From Pseudomonadota bacterium (lineage in GTDB: Bacteria; Pseudomonadota; Gammaproteobacteria; Burkholderiales; Thiobacteraceae), in NCBI GenBank assembly GCA_021812385.1, contig JAKANO010000002.1:124001-188000 (forward strand): a stretch of 64,000 nucleotides of DNA. Direction: 5' to 3'. This document shows positions 18,145 to 26,965 of the stretch, piece by piece. How positions within the stretch are numbered: position 1 is the first letter of the stretch; the number at the start of each line of letters is the position of its first letter. A program made the position numbers and the translations under genes. The notes under the pieces were generated by a model, which did not search any database, was not told the origin of the DNA, and was given only the letters and a program-made list of their open reading frames with translations.

Positions 18145-19373
18145 GCCAGCAAGTCCGAGAACGGGATGAAGCGCACCCGCTCGCCGCGTTTAATCGGCGT
18201 GCCGGCCGGGCAATTGATCAAGCCATCGCCCCACACCGTCGAAGTCAAAACGCCCGAACCTTGGTGCGGGAACAGTGACGCGCGACTGACGCCATCCATT
18301 CCCGGCTCGAGCCGGGCGCGCAAATATTCGCGGCGGCGGTCGGGTTTGAGCCAATCGAAATTCGCCTCGACCCAAAAGCTGCGCGGCGTGACATTCATGA
18401 CGCCCTGCGTACGCAATAAAAATGGACGCGCGAAAAGACAGAAGGTGACGAATACCGAAACCGGGTTGCCCGGCAATCCAATAAATGCCGCATTTTCGAT
18501 CTGCCCGAAAGCCAGCGGCTTGCCCGGCTTCATGGCGATACGCCACATATCGATGGAGCCGATCTGTTCTACCGCAGCCTTCACATAATCTTCCTCGCCC
18601 ACCGAAACGCCGCCGCTGGTGATGATCACATCCGCTTCTTGCGCGGCTTGCTTCAACACCGCCACGGTGGCCTCCAAACTATCGGGCACGGTGCCCAGAT
18701 CAATCGGCACGAATCCCAGAGAGCGCAACAAACTATTCAGCGTGAAGCGGTTCGAGTTATAGATTTGCCCCGGCGCCAGGGCTTCGCCCGGCATCACCAA
18801 TTCATCGCCGGTAAAAAATGTAGCAATACGCAATTTGCGATAAACCGGTACACGCGCCATGCCCACCGATGCGGCAAGCCCGATATGCTGCGGCCCGAGG
18901 CGCGTGCCGCCTTGCAAAATCGTCGCGCCGGCGGCGATATCCTCTCCTGCCAGACGGATGTTGGTACCCGCGCTCACGGCACGTGTAATGGCTACGATGT
19001 CATCCGTTTGCCGCGTATCTTCTTGCATCACCACGGCATCTGCGCCAGCCGGAATCGGTGCGCCGGTAAAAATGCGCGCCGCCGTTTGCTGCGCCAGCGG
19101 TGTGCCCATCGTGCCTGCGGGAATCCGCTGCGACACTTGTAAGCGCGTCATCTCCTTTGGATGCAACTCGGCGGCACGCACCGCATAGCCATCCATGGCG
19201 CTGTTGTCGTAGGGCGGCACCGCTATCGGCGATATCAGCGATGTCGCCAGCACGCGTCCTAAAGCATCCATGGTCAAGGCGTCTTCAATCGCCTGTACCT
19301 GCTGCGCCGCATGCAATAAATGATCCAAGGCTTCGTCAACGGAAAGTAAGGGGGGTGAATTTTTATTATTCAT
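18135..19373 (-). CDS. moeA: molybdopterin molybdenumtransferase
   Basis: A 412-residue MoeA that inserts molybdate into adenylylated molybdopterin. The chain shows PYDNSAMDGYAV near residue 53, the RIFTGAPIPAGADAVV motif, the TGDELV loop, TSGGVSVGEEDYV in the catalytic MoCF domain and KPGKPLAFG, all hallmarks of the family. Length is normal. The start overlaps the mobB stop by 4 bases, which makes mobB the first gene of this cofactor operon. Confidence 0.96.
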   Translation of the reverse strand: MNNKNSPPLLSVDEALDHLLHAAQQVQAIEDALTMDALGRVLATSLISPIAVPPYDNSAMDGYAVRAAELHPKEMTRLQVSQRIPAGTMGTPLAQQTAARIFTGAPIPAGADAVVMQEDTRQTDDIVAITRAVSAGTNIRLAGEDIAAGATILQGGTRLGPQHIGLAASVGMARVPVYRKLRIATFFTGDELVMPGEALAPGQIYNSNRFTLNSLLRSLGFVPIDLGTVPDSLEATVAVLKQAAQEADVIITSGGVSVGEEDYVKAAVEQIGSIDMWRIAMKPGKPLAFGQIENAAFIGLPGNPVSVFVTFCLFARPFLLRTQGVMNVTPRSFWVEANFDWLKPDRRREYLRARLEPGMDGVSRASLFPHQGSGVLTSTVWGDGLINCPAGTPIKRGERVRFIPFSDLLAWH

Positions 19374-19864
19374 TGCAGTCCTAGGTGGCTCAAAATAAAT
19401 TGCCCGATCGACTCAACTGCATTTAAGTCAAACTGGGGTAGCGTGGTTGCAATACGGGTATCGCTTGCAATCGCGACAATATGCGGATCTTGCGCAAACA
19501 ACAAGGGCTTGGCGTTGGCTGCGCGGTGGATTTCCAGCTTGGGCAGCGCGGCATGCTTGAAACCCTCGACTAACACCAAATCGCAGGGCGAGAGTCGCGC
19601 CAGGTGGCTTGCTAAATCGGGTTCCGGCTCCCCGCGTAATTCGTGCATCAAGGCCCAGCGCCGATCCGAAGTAATCAAGACCTCTCCCGCCCCGGCTTTA
19701 CGGTGGCGGTACGAATCCTTGCCCGGTTGATCTATATCGAAATCATGGTGCGCATGCTTGATCAGCGCCAACTGCAAGCCCTGCGCCCTGAAAAAAGGGA
19801 TGAGCTGCTCCAGCAAAGTGGTTTTGCCGCTGCCGCTATAGCCGGCGAATCCAAATACCTTCAT
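19370..19864 (-). CDS. mobB: molybdopterin-guanine dinucleotide biosynthesis adaptor MobB
   Basis: A 164-residue P-loop protein. Walker A is GYSGSGKTTLL at about residues 8-18, followed by the ALIKHAHHDFDIDQPGKDSYRHRKAGA segment (read in two parts in the sequence) and LVLVEGFK that identify MobB. It helps MobA attach GMP to molybdopterin; mobA is not in the window. It heads the minus-strand cofactor operon and is divergent from moaA with a 66-base gap, so both promoters overlap there. Confidence 0.95.
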   Translation of the reverse strand: MKVFGFAGYSGSGKTTLLEQLIPFFRAQGLQLALIKHAHHDFDIDQPGKDSYRHRKAGAGEVLITSDRRWALMHELRGEPEPDLASHLARLSPCDLVLVEGFKHAALPKLEIHRAANAKPLLFAQDPHIVAIASDTRIATTLPQFDLNAVESIGQFILSHLGLQ

Positions 19865-19930
19865 CGCGATTCTTGTATCCGCAATTGATAAGGGCTATAT
19901 TCTGACAAATATAACGCTATTGCACCAGCC

Positions 19931-20902
19931 ATGCTCATCGACCCCTTTAACCGCACCATAGAATATCTGCGCCTGTCGGTCACCGACCGCTGCGATTTGC
20001 GCTGCACTTACTGTCTGCCGGAAGGCTTTAAGGATTTCGAGGAGCCCGCGCATTGGCTGAGTTTCGATGAAATCGTGCGCGTGGTCGGCGCGTTCACGCG
20101 TCTCGGCGTCAAGCATGTGCGCCTGACCGGCGGCGAACCGTTGTTGCGTGCAGGACTTCCCGATTTGGCTGAGCGACTGAAACGCTTACCCAATCTGCGC
20201 GAGCTTTCATTAAGCACCAACGCGACGCAATTGGTGAAGCATGCGCCCGCGCTGGTGCAAGCCGGCGTATCCCGCATCAATGTCAGCTTGGATTCGCTGC
20301 AAGCCGAGCGCATCACGCAAATTGCCGGGCGCGATGTGTTACCGAAAATTTTGGCCGGCTTGCAAGCGGGTAAACGCGCCGGCTTCAGTCCGATCAAAAT
20401 CAATATGGTGGTCATGCCGGGCGTGAATGACGATGAGATCGACGCCATGGTGGCATTTTGTATCGCGCAAGGTTTCACCCTGCGCCTGATCGAAACCATG
20501 CCCATGGGCGATAGCGGGCGCAGCGCGCGCCACTTGGATTTGCAGCCGGTGAAAGCACGCTTGCGCCAGCAATTCGGCTTAATCGAGGGCTTCGTCACCG
20601 GCAGCGGACCGGCGCGTTATCTGCAAACGCCGGATGGAAAATTCACGCTTGGTTTCATCACGCCGATTTCGCAACATTTTTGCGAAACCTGCAATCGGGT
20701 GCGCCTGGCGGTGGATGGCACCTTGTATTTATGCCTGGGCCAAGACGAGAAGCTCGAGTTGCGCCCGCTATTGCGCGCGGGGGCCAGCGATCAGGATTTG
20801 CAAGCCGCCATCCTGCAAGCCATCGCCATCAAGCCGGAACGCCACGAGTTCCGCGAACAACCGGCAAAACTCGTGCGCTTCATGTCCATGACGGGCGGCT
20901 GA
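19931..20902 (+). CDS. moaA: GTP 3',8-cyclase (radical SAM)
   Basis: A 323-residue MoaA that opens the molybdenum-cofactor pathway by turning GTP into 3',8-cyclo-GTP. The radical-SAM cluster motif is C21, C25, C28 in CDLRCTYC. The GGEP motif is at about 67-70, and the second iron-sulfur cluster ligands lie in HFCETCNRVRL and the later YLCLG. The chain ends in Gly-Gly, which is essential in the family. No clear ribosome site precedes the ATG. It is divergent from mobB; moaC and moaB are not in the window. Confidence 0.96.
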   Translation: MLIDPFNRTIEYLRLSVTDRCDLRCTYCLPEGFKDFEEPAHWLSFDEIVRVVGAFTRLGVKHVRLTGGEPLLRAGLPDLAERLKRLPNLRELSLSTNATQLVKHAPALVQAGVSRINVSLDSLQAERITQIAGRDVLPKILAGLQAGKRAGFSPIKINMVVMPGVNDDEIDAMVAFCIAQGFTLRLIETMPMGDSGRSARHLDLQPVKARLRQQFGLIEGFVTGSGPARYLQTPDGKFTLGFITPISQHFCETCNRVRLAVDGTLYLCLGQDEKLELRPLLRAGASDQDLQAAILQAIAIKPERHEFREQPAKLVRFMSMTGG

Positions 20903-20908
20903 TGCAAA

Positions 20909-23260
20909 CTACACCAGCACTATAGCCGTATCCTCTAAAGGCGCAGGGATATGAATGCCGTAGCCTTGCGCGTAATCAACGCCGATTTCCCTTAACTTTT
21001 GCAGGATCGCATCGTTCTCGACAAACTCCGCAACGGTTTCGATGCCCATTACATGGCCGATGCGATTGATGGCCTCCACCATGGCGAAATCGATTTTGTC
21101 CGACAGAATGTCGCGCACGAAAAACCCGTCAATTTTAATTTTATCCACCGGCAAACTCTTGAGATAGGCAAAGGAAGACATGCCGCTGCCGAAGTCGTCC
21201 AAGGCAAAACTGCAACCCAATTCTTTAATCGTGTTCATAAAGTGCATGGCGCGCGTCAGATTGGCCACTGCCGCCGTTTCGGTAATTTCAAAGCCAATGC
21301 GCACGCTGAGTGGGCCTACCGCTTGCAGCTGCTCCGCGACAAAGGGCACGAAGGTTTCATCATTCAGCGACTGCCCCGACAGATTGATATAAACCATGGA
21401 GACATCCTGCAAGCAGGCCGCATGGCTTGCCACCCAGCTCAGGGTATTGCTAATCACCCAGCGGTCGATGCTGGGCATCAGGTTATAGCGTTCCGCAGCA
21501 GGAATGAACGCTTGCGGCGGCACGATCTTGCCTTGCTCATCCTGCATGCGCAGCAGCACTTCATACTGCACGACATCGGACCCTTTGCCGGCGCTTATGC
21601 TAACAATTTCTTGGTAATACAGGCGAAAGCGGTTTTCTTCCAGCGCTTGGTTGATGCGCGGCAGCCATTGCATTTCACCCTTGCGCATGGCGAGTTCGCT
21701 GTCGCTCGCTTCGTACACCTGCACGCGATTGCGACCTTTATCTTTCGCGGTATAACAAGCCGCGTCGGCGGCCGCCAACAGCTGCGACAAGCTCTCGCTT
21801 TCCGCCGTGATCGGCACCAATCCAATGCTCACGCCGACGGCGAACGAATTGTTCTGCCATGTGAAACGAAAATCCTCGATCGATTTTCGGATCTCATGCG
21901 CAATCTCTTCCGCCCGACTGACCGGGCAGCCGGTCAGTAACACCGCAAACTCATCGCCGCCGAGCCGGAACAAGCTATCGCCTTCGCGCACCTGGGCGTC
22001 GATGATGATGGCGAGTTGCCGCAGCAATTCATCCCCGGCCGCATGGCCGCAGGTGTCATTCACGACCTTGAATTGATCGAGATCCATATACAGCAGCGCA
22101 TGATGTTTGTTGTGTGCGTGCGCGCTGTCCCACAACTGGGCCATGACACTTTCAAATTCGCGGCGATTGGCCAAGCCGGTCAAGGCATCATGGCTGGCTT
22201 GCCAGCTGAGCTGGTGCGCCAGATGGCGCGAGTGGCTGACATCATGGAATACCACGACATAACCGACAATGACGCCCAGCCCGTCGCGAATCGGCGCCGC
22301 CGACGCTTCGATGGCATATTCGCCGCCGTCGCGCGAAATCAACACCCCGTGCGGATACAAATGCACGCCGTGAAAATCCGCTTGTTGGCTGGCAATCGGG
22401 CTTGGAATAATCTCCCGCGTGAACTCATTGATGACCTTGTACACCGCGTCGATCAGCTGTCCGCGCCCCTCCGCGTGGGGCCAACCGGTGAGCTGCTCGG
22501 CGATCGGGTTCATGTACTCAATGCGCCCAAATGCATCGGTGCTGATCACCGCATCGGCGATCGAGTGCAAGGTCACTTCGGCGCGCTCTTTTTCATTCGA
22601 CAAAGCGCGTTCGGCGCGTGTCGTATGCCGAACTACAAAAAACGCGATGGCCATGCCGAATCCAATGGACAGCACACTCAGGCCGATCATGATGTACAAC
22701 CCATGCTGATATTCGGTCTGTGCCGCTTGCGCCGCTTCCCGCGCCGCTTTGCGCTGATAGTCGAGCAGCATATTGAATTGCGCCAACACCCGGTTCTGCG
22801 CGGGCAGCGCCTCGGTCAGCAGACGTTTGTTAGCCTCGGCAAACTTTTCTTCTGAAATTAATGTGTATATCTCTTCCTGGATACCGGACGCTGTTTGCGT
22901 CAGCTTTTGCGAAACTTCCAGCGCTTCGCGCTCGGTCGGGCTCAACTGCATTTTTTTCAGGGCATTGCGCGCTTGAATGAAATCCCACGCCATCTTGCGA
23001 AAGTACAATTGCTCTTCATCGCGCTCGAAGGGGTCCGTCATCAACGCCATCCGGTGCAAGCTGATCGAACGCTCACGCGCCGCGTTGTGCATGTCGGCGA
23101 CCAATTCCGTCTTGACGTTTTGTTGATTGACGATGGCGTCCATGCGCGACTTGATCGCCGCCATGCGCGTAAGACCGATGACTGCGACCGCAGTCAACAA
23201 GGATAAAATCAGTATAAAACCAAGGGAGATCGGGTATTTGGAATGACGAAAAAAATGCAT
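20909..23260 (-). CDS. membrane sensor with PAS, GGDEF and EAL domains
   Basis: A 783-residue cyclic-di-GMP enzyme. Two membrane helices (about 13-33 and 190-212) flank a periplasmic four-helix-bundle sensor. A PAS domain follows (about 230-340). The GGDEF domain has an intact GGDEF at 434-438, so diguanylate cyclase activity is possible. The EAL domain begins with YEVLLR in place of EALLR, and retains DDFGSGMSSFAYL and the KIDGFFV lysine-aspartate pair, so phosphodiesterase activity is also possible. The net activity cannot be told. It is convergent with moaA with only 6 bases between the stops. Confidence 0.93.
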   Translation of the reverse strand: MHFFRHSKYPISLGFILILSLLTAVAVIGLTRMAAIKSRMDAIVNQQNVKTELVADMHNAARERSISLHRMALMTDPFERDEEQLYFRKMAWDFIQARNALKKMQLSPTEREALEVSQKLTQTASGIQEEIYTLISEEKFAEANKRLLTEALPAQNRVLAQFNMLLDYQRKAAREAAQAAQTEYQHGLYIMIGLSVLSIGFGMAIAFFVVRHTTRAERALSNEKERAEVTLHSIADAVISTDAFGRIEYMNPIAEQLTGWPHAEGRGQLIDAVYKVINEFTREIIPSPIASQQADFHGVHLYPHGVLISRDGGEYAIEASAAPIRDGLGVIVGYVVVFHDVSHSRHLAHQLSWQASHDALTGLANRREFESVMAQLWDSAHAHNKHHALLYMDLDQFKVVNDTCGHAAGDELLRQLAIIIDAQVREGDSLFRLGGDEFAVLLTGCPVSRAEEIAHEIRKSIEDFRFTWQNNSFAVGVSIGLVPITAESESLSQLLAAADAACYTAKDKGRNRVQVYEASDSELAMRKGEMQWLPRINQALEENRFRLYYQEIVSISAGKGSDVVQYEVLLRMQDEQGKIVPPQAFIPAAERYNLMPSIDRWVISNTLSWVASHAACLQDVSMVYINLSGQSLNDETFVPFVAEQLQAVGPLSVRIGFEITETAAVANLTRAMHFMNTIKELGCSFALDDFGSGMSSFAYLKSLPVDKIKIDGFFVRDILSDKIDFAMVEAINRIGHVMGIETVAEFVENDAILQKLREIGVDYAQGYGIHIPAPLEDTAIVLV

Positions 23261-23336
23261 GAGGCTCGTGTTTAACTCAGTTATGCGGTTACCTTAGCGC
23301 ACGCTCCTGCACAACGCCATACGCAAAGAAAGCTAA

Positions 23337-23750
23337 CTAGTTAGTTTCGAATTCGCGCTCGGCCAGGCTCGCAACCAAGGGACAACCCGCCTGATTTTGC
23401 CCTGAATCGCAGCGCTGCACCAAGTCCAACAAAGTGACGCGCATACGCTCCAGATCAGTGAGTCGATCTTCGATCAAGGACAGTTTTTGCATAGCAACGC
23501 CCTTTACATCGCTGCAACTGCCTTCGCCTAAATGCAACAAATTAATAATTTCTTCCAGGCTGAAACCTAAGCGCTGCGCGCGCTTGATAAAGAGAATGCG
23601 CTGAATCGAATCCAGCGGGTAGAGGCGATAACCCTCCACCGGTTTAGTCGGTTCAAGCAACAAACCCCGCCGCTGGTAGTAGCGGATGGTTTCGATATTG
23701 ACGCCTGCCTTGCGCGCCAGTGTGCCGATTGTGATGCCTTTGAGTGCCAT
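23337..23750 (-). CDS. merR: MerR-family regulator of the mercury-sensing type
   Basis: A 137-residue MerR protein. The winged helix (ITIGTLARKAGVNIETIRYYQRRGLL) is close to the mercury regulators. Three cysteines at 79, 114 and 123 have spacings of 35 and 9, the same as the Hg(II) ligands Cys82, Cys117 and Cys126 of Tn501 MerR, and the CPLVASL context after the last one also matches. ATG at 23750 is preferred; the frame extends to a TTG at 23801 with no support. No merTPA genes are seen in the window, so its targets are elsewhere or it now serves another metal. Confidence 0.85.
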   Translation of the reverse strand: MALKGITIGTLARKAGVNIETIRYYQRRGLLLEPTKPVEGYRLYPLDSIQRILFIKRAQRLGFSLEEIINLLHLGEGSCSDVKGVAMQKLSLIEDRLTDLERMRVTLLDLVQRCDSGQNQAGCPLVASLAEREFETN

Positions 23751-23904
23751 GACAAAGCTTAGCGGCAAGCGCGAAAAAAAATTTAGCCTTTCTTTGCACA
23801 AGAAACAAAATAATTCAAAATATCCAATAATTTCATATATAAAAGGTATTCCTTATTTAGATTTAAGGCTTCCAAAATAATTTAAGTTTTAGCGGCGACA
23901 CACC

Positions 23905-23954
23905 GTTAAGCCTATATATGAATAAAGATAATTGTTCCTAGGAACAGGCTTAAC
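23905..23954. promoter_or_regulatory. nested palindromes upstream of mlaA
   Basis: An outer inverted repeat GTTAAGCC (23905-23912) and GGCTTAAC (23947-23954) encloses a perfect 14-bp palindrome TGTTCCTAGGAACA (23933-23946) next to its right arm. The surrounding 23800-24000 stretch is AT-rich and lies between the divergent MerR and mlaA genes. It is a likely regulator site or structured leader; no known consensus was recognised. Confidence 0.45.
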
Positions 23955-24009
23955 TGATATATTTCTGCCCATTGAACCAACGATTTAACTAACTTAAAAG
24001 CAAAACAAC

Positions 24010-24969
24010 ATGAACTTATCGAAGCTTTCCCGCATCGCCCTTTTAATGCTGGCCGTTACGCTAACCGGATGCGCTACCAATGGCGATCCGCGCGACCCTT
24101 TAGAACCCTTGAATCGCGGCATCTATCAGTTCAACGACACCGTTGATAAAGCGGTGACGAAACCGATCGCGCAAGGCTACCGCGCCGTCCTGCCTACCCC
24201 AGTGCGTACCGGTGTAACCAATTTCTTTTCCAATATCGACGACATTTTCGTTACTGCAAACAATCTGCTGCAATTCAAGATCCATACCGCAGCATCCGAT
24301 TTTGCGCGCTTGGTGGCTAACACCACCTTCGGCATCGGCGGTCTTTTCGATGTGGCAACCAGCTTTGGACTCGAAAAACACAACGAAGACTTTGGACAAA
24401 CATTGGGTTATTGGGGCGCCGGCGACGGCCCTTTCCTGATGTTGCCCTTGCTCGGGCCTAGCGACGTGCGCGATGCCATTGGGACTGGGGTTCAAGGCTA
24501 TTACGATCCGGTATGGAACCTGGACAATATTGCAGTCCGCAATAGCTTGACCGGCTTAAGCGTTGTCGATAACCGAGCCAATCTGCTGGATGCGGAAAAA
24601 GTCCTGGATGAAGCCGCGCTAGACCGCTATACCTTTATCCGTGACGCCTATCTGCAACAACGCCGCAGCTTGATTTATGACGGCAACCCGCCGCGCGAAG
24701 ATTTAAGTGACTTGGGTAACGAGCCTGCTAATAAGGGCGCTGTAGCGGGTGCTGAAAGCACAGAAAAAGCTGCCGCCGCCCTGGCTGTTAATACCGAAGC
24801 GGCTGGCGTAGCGCCCGTAACCCAGGCACAGAAAAATCCGGAAGAGAAAGTTGAATCCGCTGCCGCAACCGAAAAATCGGCTGCGGTGGAGAATACCGAA
24901 AGCAATGGTTTTACAACGCTGGTGTCTTGGCTATTCAGTGGTAGTAACACTGCGGCGGGGCAAGAGTAA
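24010..24969 (+). CDS. mlaA: phospholipid-transport outer-membrane lipoprotein MlaA (VacJ)
   Basis: A 319-residue lipoprotein. The signal peptide ends in the lipobox LTGC (Cys at about residue 21). The body matches Mla[21 protein letters not shown], a central [13 protein letters not shown] stretch, [19 protein letters not shown] and a [22 protein letters not shown] segment. It removes misplaced phospholipids from the outer leaflet of the outer membrane with the Mla ABC system, which is not in the window. The last 75 or so residues are an Ala/Glu-rich extension that looks disordered and is not part of the usual domain. Its end overlaps rhlE by 39 bases in antisense. Confidence 0.95.
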   Translation: MNLSKLSRIALLMLAVTLTGCATNGDPRDPLEPLNRGIYQFNDTVDKAVTKPIAQGYRAVLPTPVRTGVTNFFSNIDDIFVTANNLLQFKIHTAASDFARLVANTTFGIGGLFDVATSFGLEKHNEDFGQTLGYWGAGDGPFLMLPLLGPSDVRDAIGTGVQGYYDPVWNLDNIAVRNSLTGLSVVDNRANLLDAEKVLDEAALDRYTFIRDAYLQQRRSLIYDGNPPREDLSDLGNEPANKGAVAGAESTEKAAAALAVNTEAAGVAPVTQAQKNPEEKVESAAATEKSAAVENTESNGFTTLVSWLFSGSNTAAGQE

Positions 24970-26316
24970 GGCCGCCACTTCTTTCTTGCGTCCATGGTGC
25001 CGGCTTACTGGCGCCTCATCTAAGGCCGGACTTTCCGGCCTTTTTTGTTGTGCTTTTTCCGGTGCCCTTTCTGGCACGGGCGCCGCTATTTCTGGTTCGC
25101 GCTTGTGCGGCGCACGTTCTCTATCTCTGCCCCGACTGACGGGCCGTTCCTGGCTTTGCGCAGACTCATAACGATCCGCGCTATAACCCGGCAAGGCCTC
25201 CATGGGGATGCTGCGCTTGATCAGCTTCTCGATATCGCCCAGATAGCGCTTTTCTTCCGGGGCAACCAAAGAAATCGCCTTGCCGGTCGCGCCTGCGCGA
25301 CCGGTGCGCCCGATACGATGCACGTAATCTTCCGCATTGTGCGGTAAATCGAAATTCACCACGCATGGCAAATCGTCGATATCCAAGCCGCGCGCCGCGA
25401 CATCGGTGCCGATCAAGGCCTGGATTTTTCCTTCTTTGAATTCCGCCAGGGCTTGGGTGCGGGCCTGCTGCGTCTTGTCCGAATGGATCGCAACAGCGTT
25501 GATGTTTTCATGCACCAATTGATGCGCCAGGCGGTTGGCGCCGGTCTTGGTATTGGTGAACACCAAAACCTGATGCAGGTTTTCATTCTTGATGATCTGC
25601 GCCAACAAGCGCCGCTTATGGTCGGCGCCCACGGGGTAAGCCACTTGCAGGATGTTGTCCGAGGTGGCGTTGCGGCGCGCGACTTCGATCAACTGCGGAT
25701 CGCGCATGAATTCGCTGGAAAGGCGCTTGATGTCCTCGGAGAAAGTGGCCGAGAACAAGAGATTTTGCCGGCGCGGCGGGAGGAAACTGAAAATGCGCCG
25801 AATGTCCGGCATGAAGCCCATGTCCAGCATGCGGTCTGCTTCGTCCAGCACCAGGAATTCGACTTGCGATAGGTTCACGCTTTTCTGGTGCAGGTGATCG
25901 AGCAAGCGTCCAGGCGTCGCGACTAAAATTTCCACGCCTTTGCGCAACTCCGCGATTTGCGGGTCGATGTTCACACCGCCGTAGACCGAGGTGGAACGCA
26001 AAGAAAGATGCTTGCTATAGGTTTTCACACTCGCCTCGACCTGCGCCGCTAGTTCGCGCGTCGGGGCGAGAATCAGGCCGCGCACCGGGTGCCGCGCCGG
26101 CGAGGTGCTGGTGTTTTGATGTGCCGCGAGTTTGTGCAGCATGGGCAGCGTAAAGCTGGCCGTTTTGCCGGTACCGGTTTGAGCGCCAGCCATGACGTCA
26201 CGGCCGGCCAGTACGACGGGAATGGCCTGCGCCTGGATCGGCGTCGGTTCGGTATATCCCGTATCTACGATAGCGCGCAGCAAATCGGGGTGAAGGCCTA
26301 ATTCATCAAAAGTCAT
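24931..26316 (-). CDS. rhlE: DEAD-box ATP-dependent RNA helicase RhlE
   Basis: A 461-residue DEAD-box helicase. Motifs in order: Q motif ([10 protein letters not shown]), motif I AQTGTGKT, Ia PTRELAAQV, Ib TPGRLLD, II DEAD in [19 protein letters not shown], and [12 protein letters not shown]. The C-terminal 80 or so residues are a basic, disordered tail, as is usual in RhlE, which acts in rRNA maturation and RNA decay. The tail coding region contains the mlaA terminator hairpin on the other strand and its last 39 bases overlap the mlaA end. Confidence 0.95.
   Translation of the reverse strand: MTFDELGLHPDLLRAIVDTGYTEPTPIQAQAIPVVLAGRDVMAGAQTGTGKTASFTLPMLHKLAAHQNTSTSPARHPVRGLILAPTRELAAQVEASVKTYSKHLSLRSTSVYGGVNIDPQIAELRKGVEILVATPGRLLDHLHQKSVNLSQVEFLVLDEADRMLDMGFMPDIRRIFSFLPPRRQNLLFSATFSEDIKRLSSEFMRDPQLIEVARRNATSDNILQVAYPVGADHKRRLLAQIIKNENLHQVLVFTNTKTGANRLAHQLVHENINAVAIHSDKTQQARTQALAEFKEGKIQALIGTDVAARGLDIDDLPCVVNFDLPHNAEDYVHRIGRTGRAGATGKAISLVAPEEKRYLGDIEKLIKRSIPMEALPGYSADRYESAQSQERPVSRGRDRERAPHKREPEIAAPVPERAPEKAQQKRPESPALDEAPVSRHHGRKKEVAALLLPRRSVTTTE
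25022..25046 (+). terminator. intrinsic terminator of mlaA
   Basis: A 9-bp perfect stem (AAGGCCGGA with TCCGGCCTT) with a 3-base loop is followed by a run of six T. It lies 53 bases past the mlaA stop, inside the C-terminal coding region of the convergent rhlE gene. Confidence 0.85.
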
Positions 26317-26418
26317 TGAGTTACCACGGAAATAAACAGAATTTGCTGCGAATTATAGGCGATTTAGCCTGCTTTCGGGAGAAAAGCTCAGGGCTATAGC
26401 CGCAAAAAGCAGTTTTAG

Positions 26419-26545
26419 CCACAGAGATCACAGAGCACACAGAGATTCATGAGGTTGGGAAGTAGCCGACTCACACATTTACCGAGATCAACCAAGGTTT
26501 TTAAAGCTTCTGGTTTTCCTCTGTGAACTCTGTGCTCTCCGTGGC
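26419..26545. repeat. ACAGAG-type long inverted repeat, copy 1
   Basis: The left arm (26419-26445) has ACAGAG cores at 26421, 26430 and 26439, a 9-base period. The right arm (26518-26545) has the inverse cores CTCTGT, CTCTGT and CTCCGT at 26519, 26528 and 26537. The 72 bases between are unrelated to the other copies. It fills most of the 26317-26561 gap between rhlE and the thioredoxin gene; the rest of that gap holds nothing else I can name. Confidence 0.85.
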
Positions 26546-26561
26546 AAAAAGGTTTTTATAA

Positions 26562-26903
26562 TTAAAGGTGTTCCTCGATGAACTGCTTCACCCAGCCATC
26601 GGGGTGCGCGCTGGAAAAACGCCCTTTTTCCTCGCCATTCACGAACAAAATCACGGTAGGGAAGCCGCGCAGGCCATAACGCCCGGCAATACGCATATTG
26701 TCACCTTCGTCGACTTCTATCTTGGCGAGCTGGATTTTTCCCGCATAGCCCTTCACCACACGCTCCAACACCGGCGTCAACACCATGCAGGGCGGGCACC
26801 AATCGGCCCAAAAATCGACCAGAATCGGCTGTTCCTTGGAGGCATCCAGCACTTGCGCCTGAAATTCCGGCTCGTTCACATCAAAAATCAAAGCTTTAGT
26901 CAT
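26562..26903 (-). CDS. thioredoxin-like protein with WCPPC active site
   Basis: A 113-residue cytoplasmic thioredoxin-fold protein. The active site reads DFWADWCPPC (C36, C39); ordinary thioredoxin has CGPC, so its redox potential probably differs. The cis-proline is in GFPTVILF, and the end FIEEHL is typical. The start at 26903 is chosen because the preceding 17 open codons look unlike the family. It is next to the aminotransferase gene with a gap of 62 bases. Confidence 0.92.
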   Translation of the reverse strand: MTKALIFDVNEPEFQAQVLDASKEQPILVDFWADWCPPCMVLTPVLERVVKGYAGKIQLAKIEVDEGDNMRIAGRYGLRGFPTVILFVNGEEKGRFSSAHPDGWVKQFIEEHL

Positions 26904-26965
26904 GGTTTCGCGCAAAAAAACCGCGATTGTTCGGGATTGCGTCCTGCGAGTCAAGTAAAGCTGCG

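Noticed and set aside
23751-23801. TTG start giving MerR 17 more residues
   Set aside because: The extension does not resemble MerR N termini. With the ATG at 23750 the helix-turn-helix starts where it should, and the Cys numbering falls into line with MerR.
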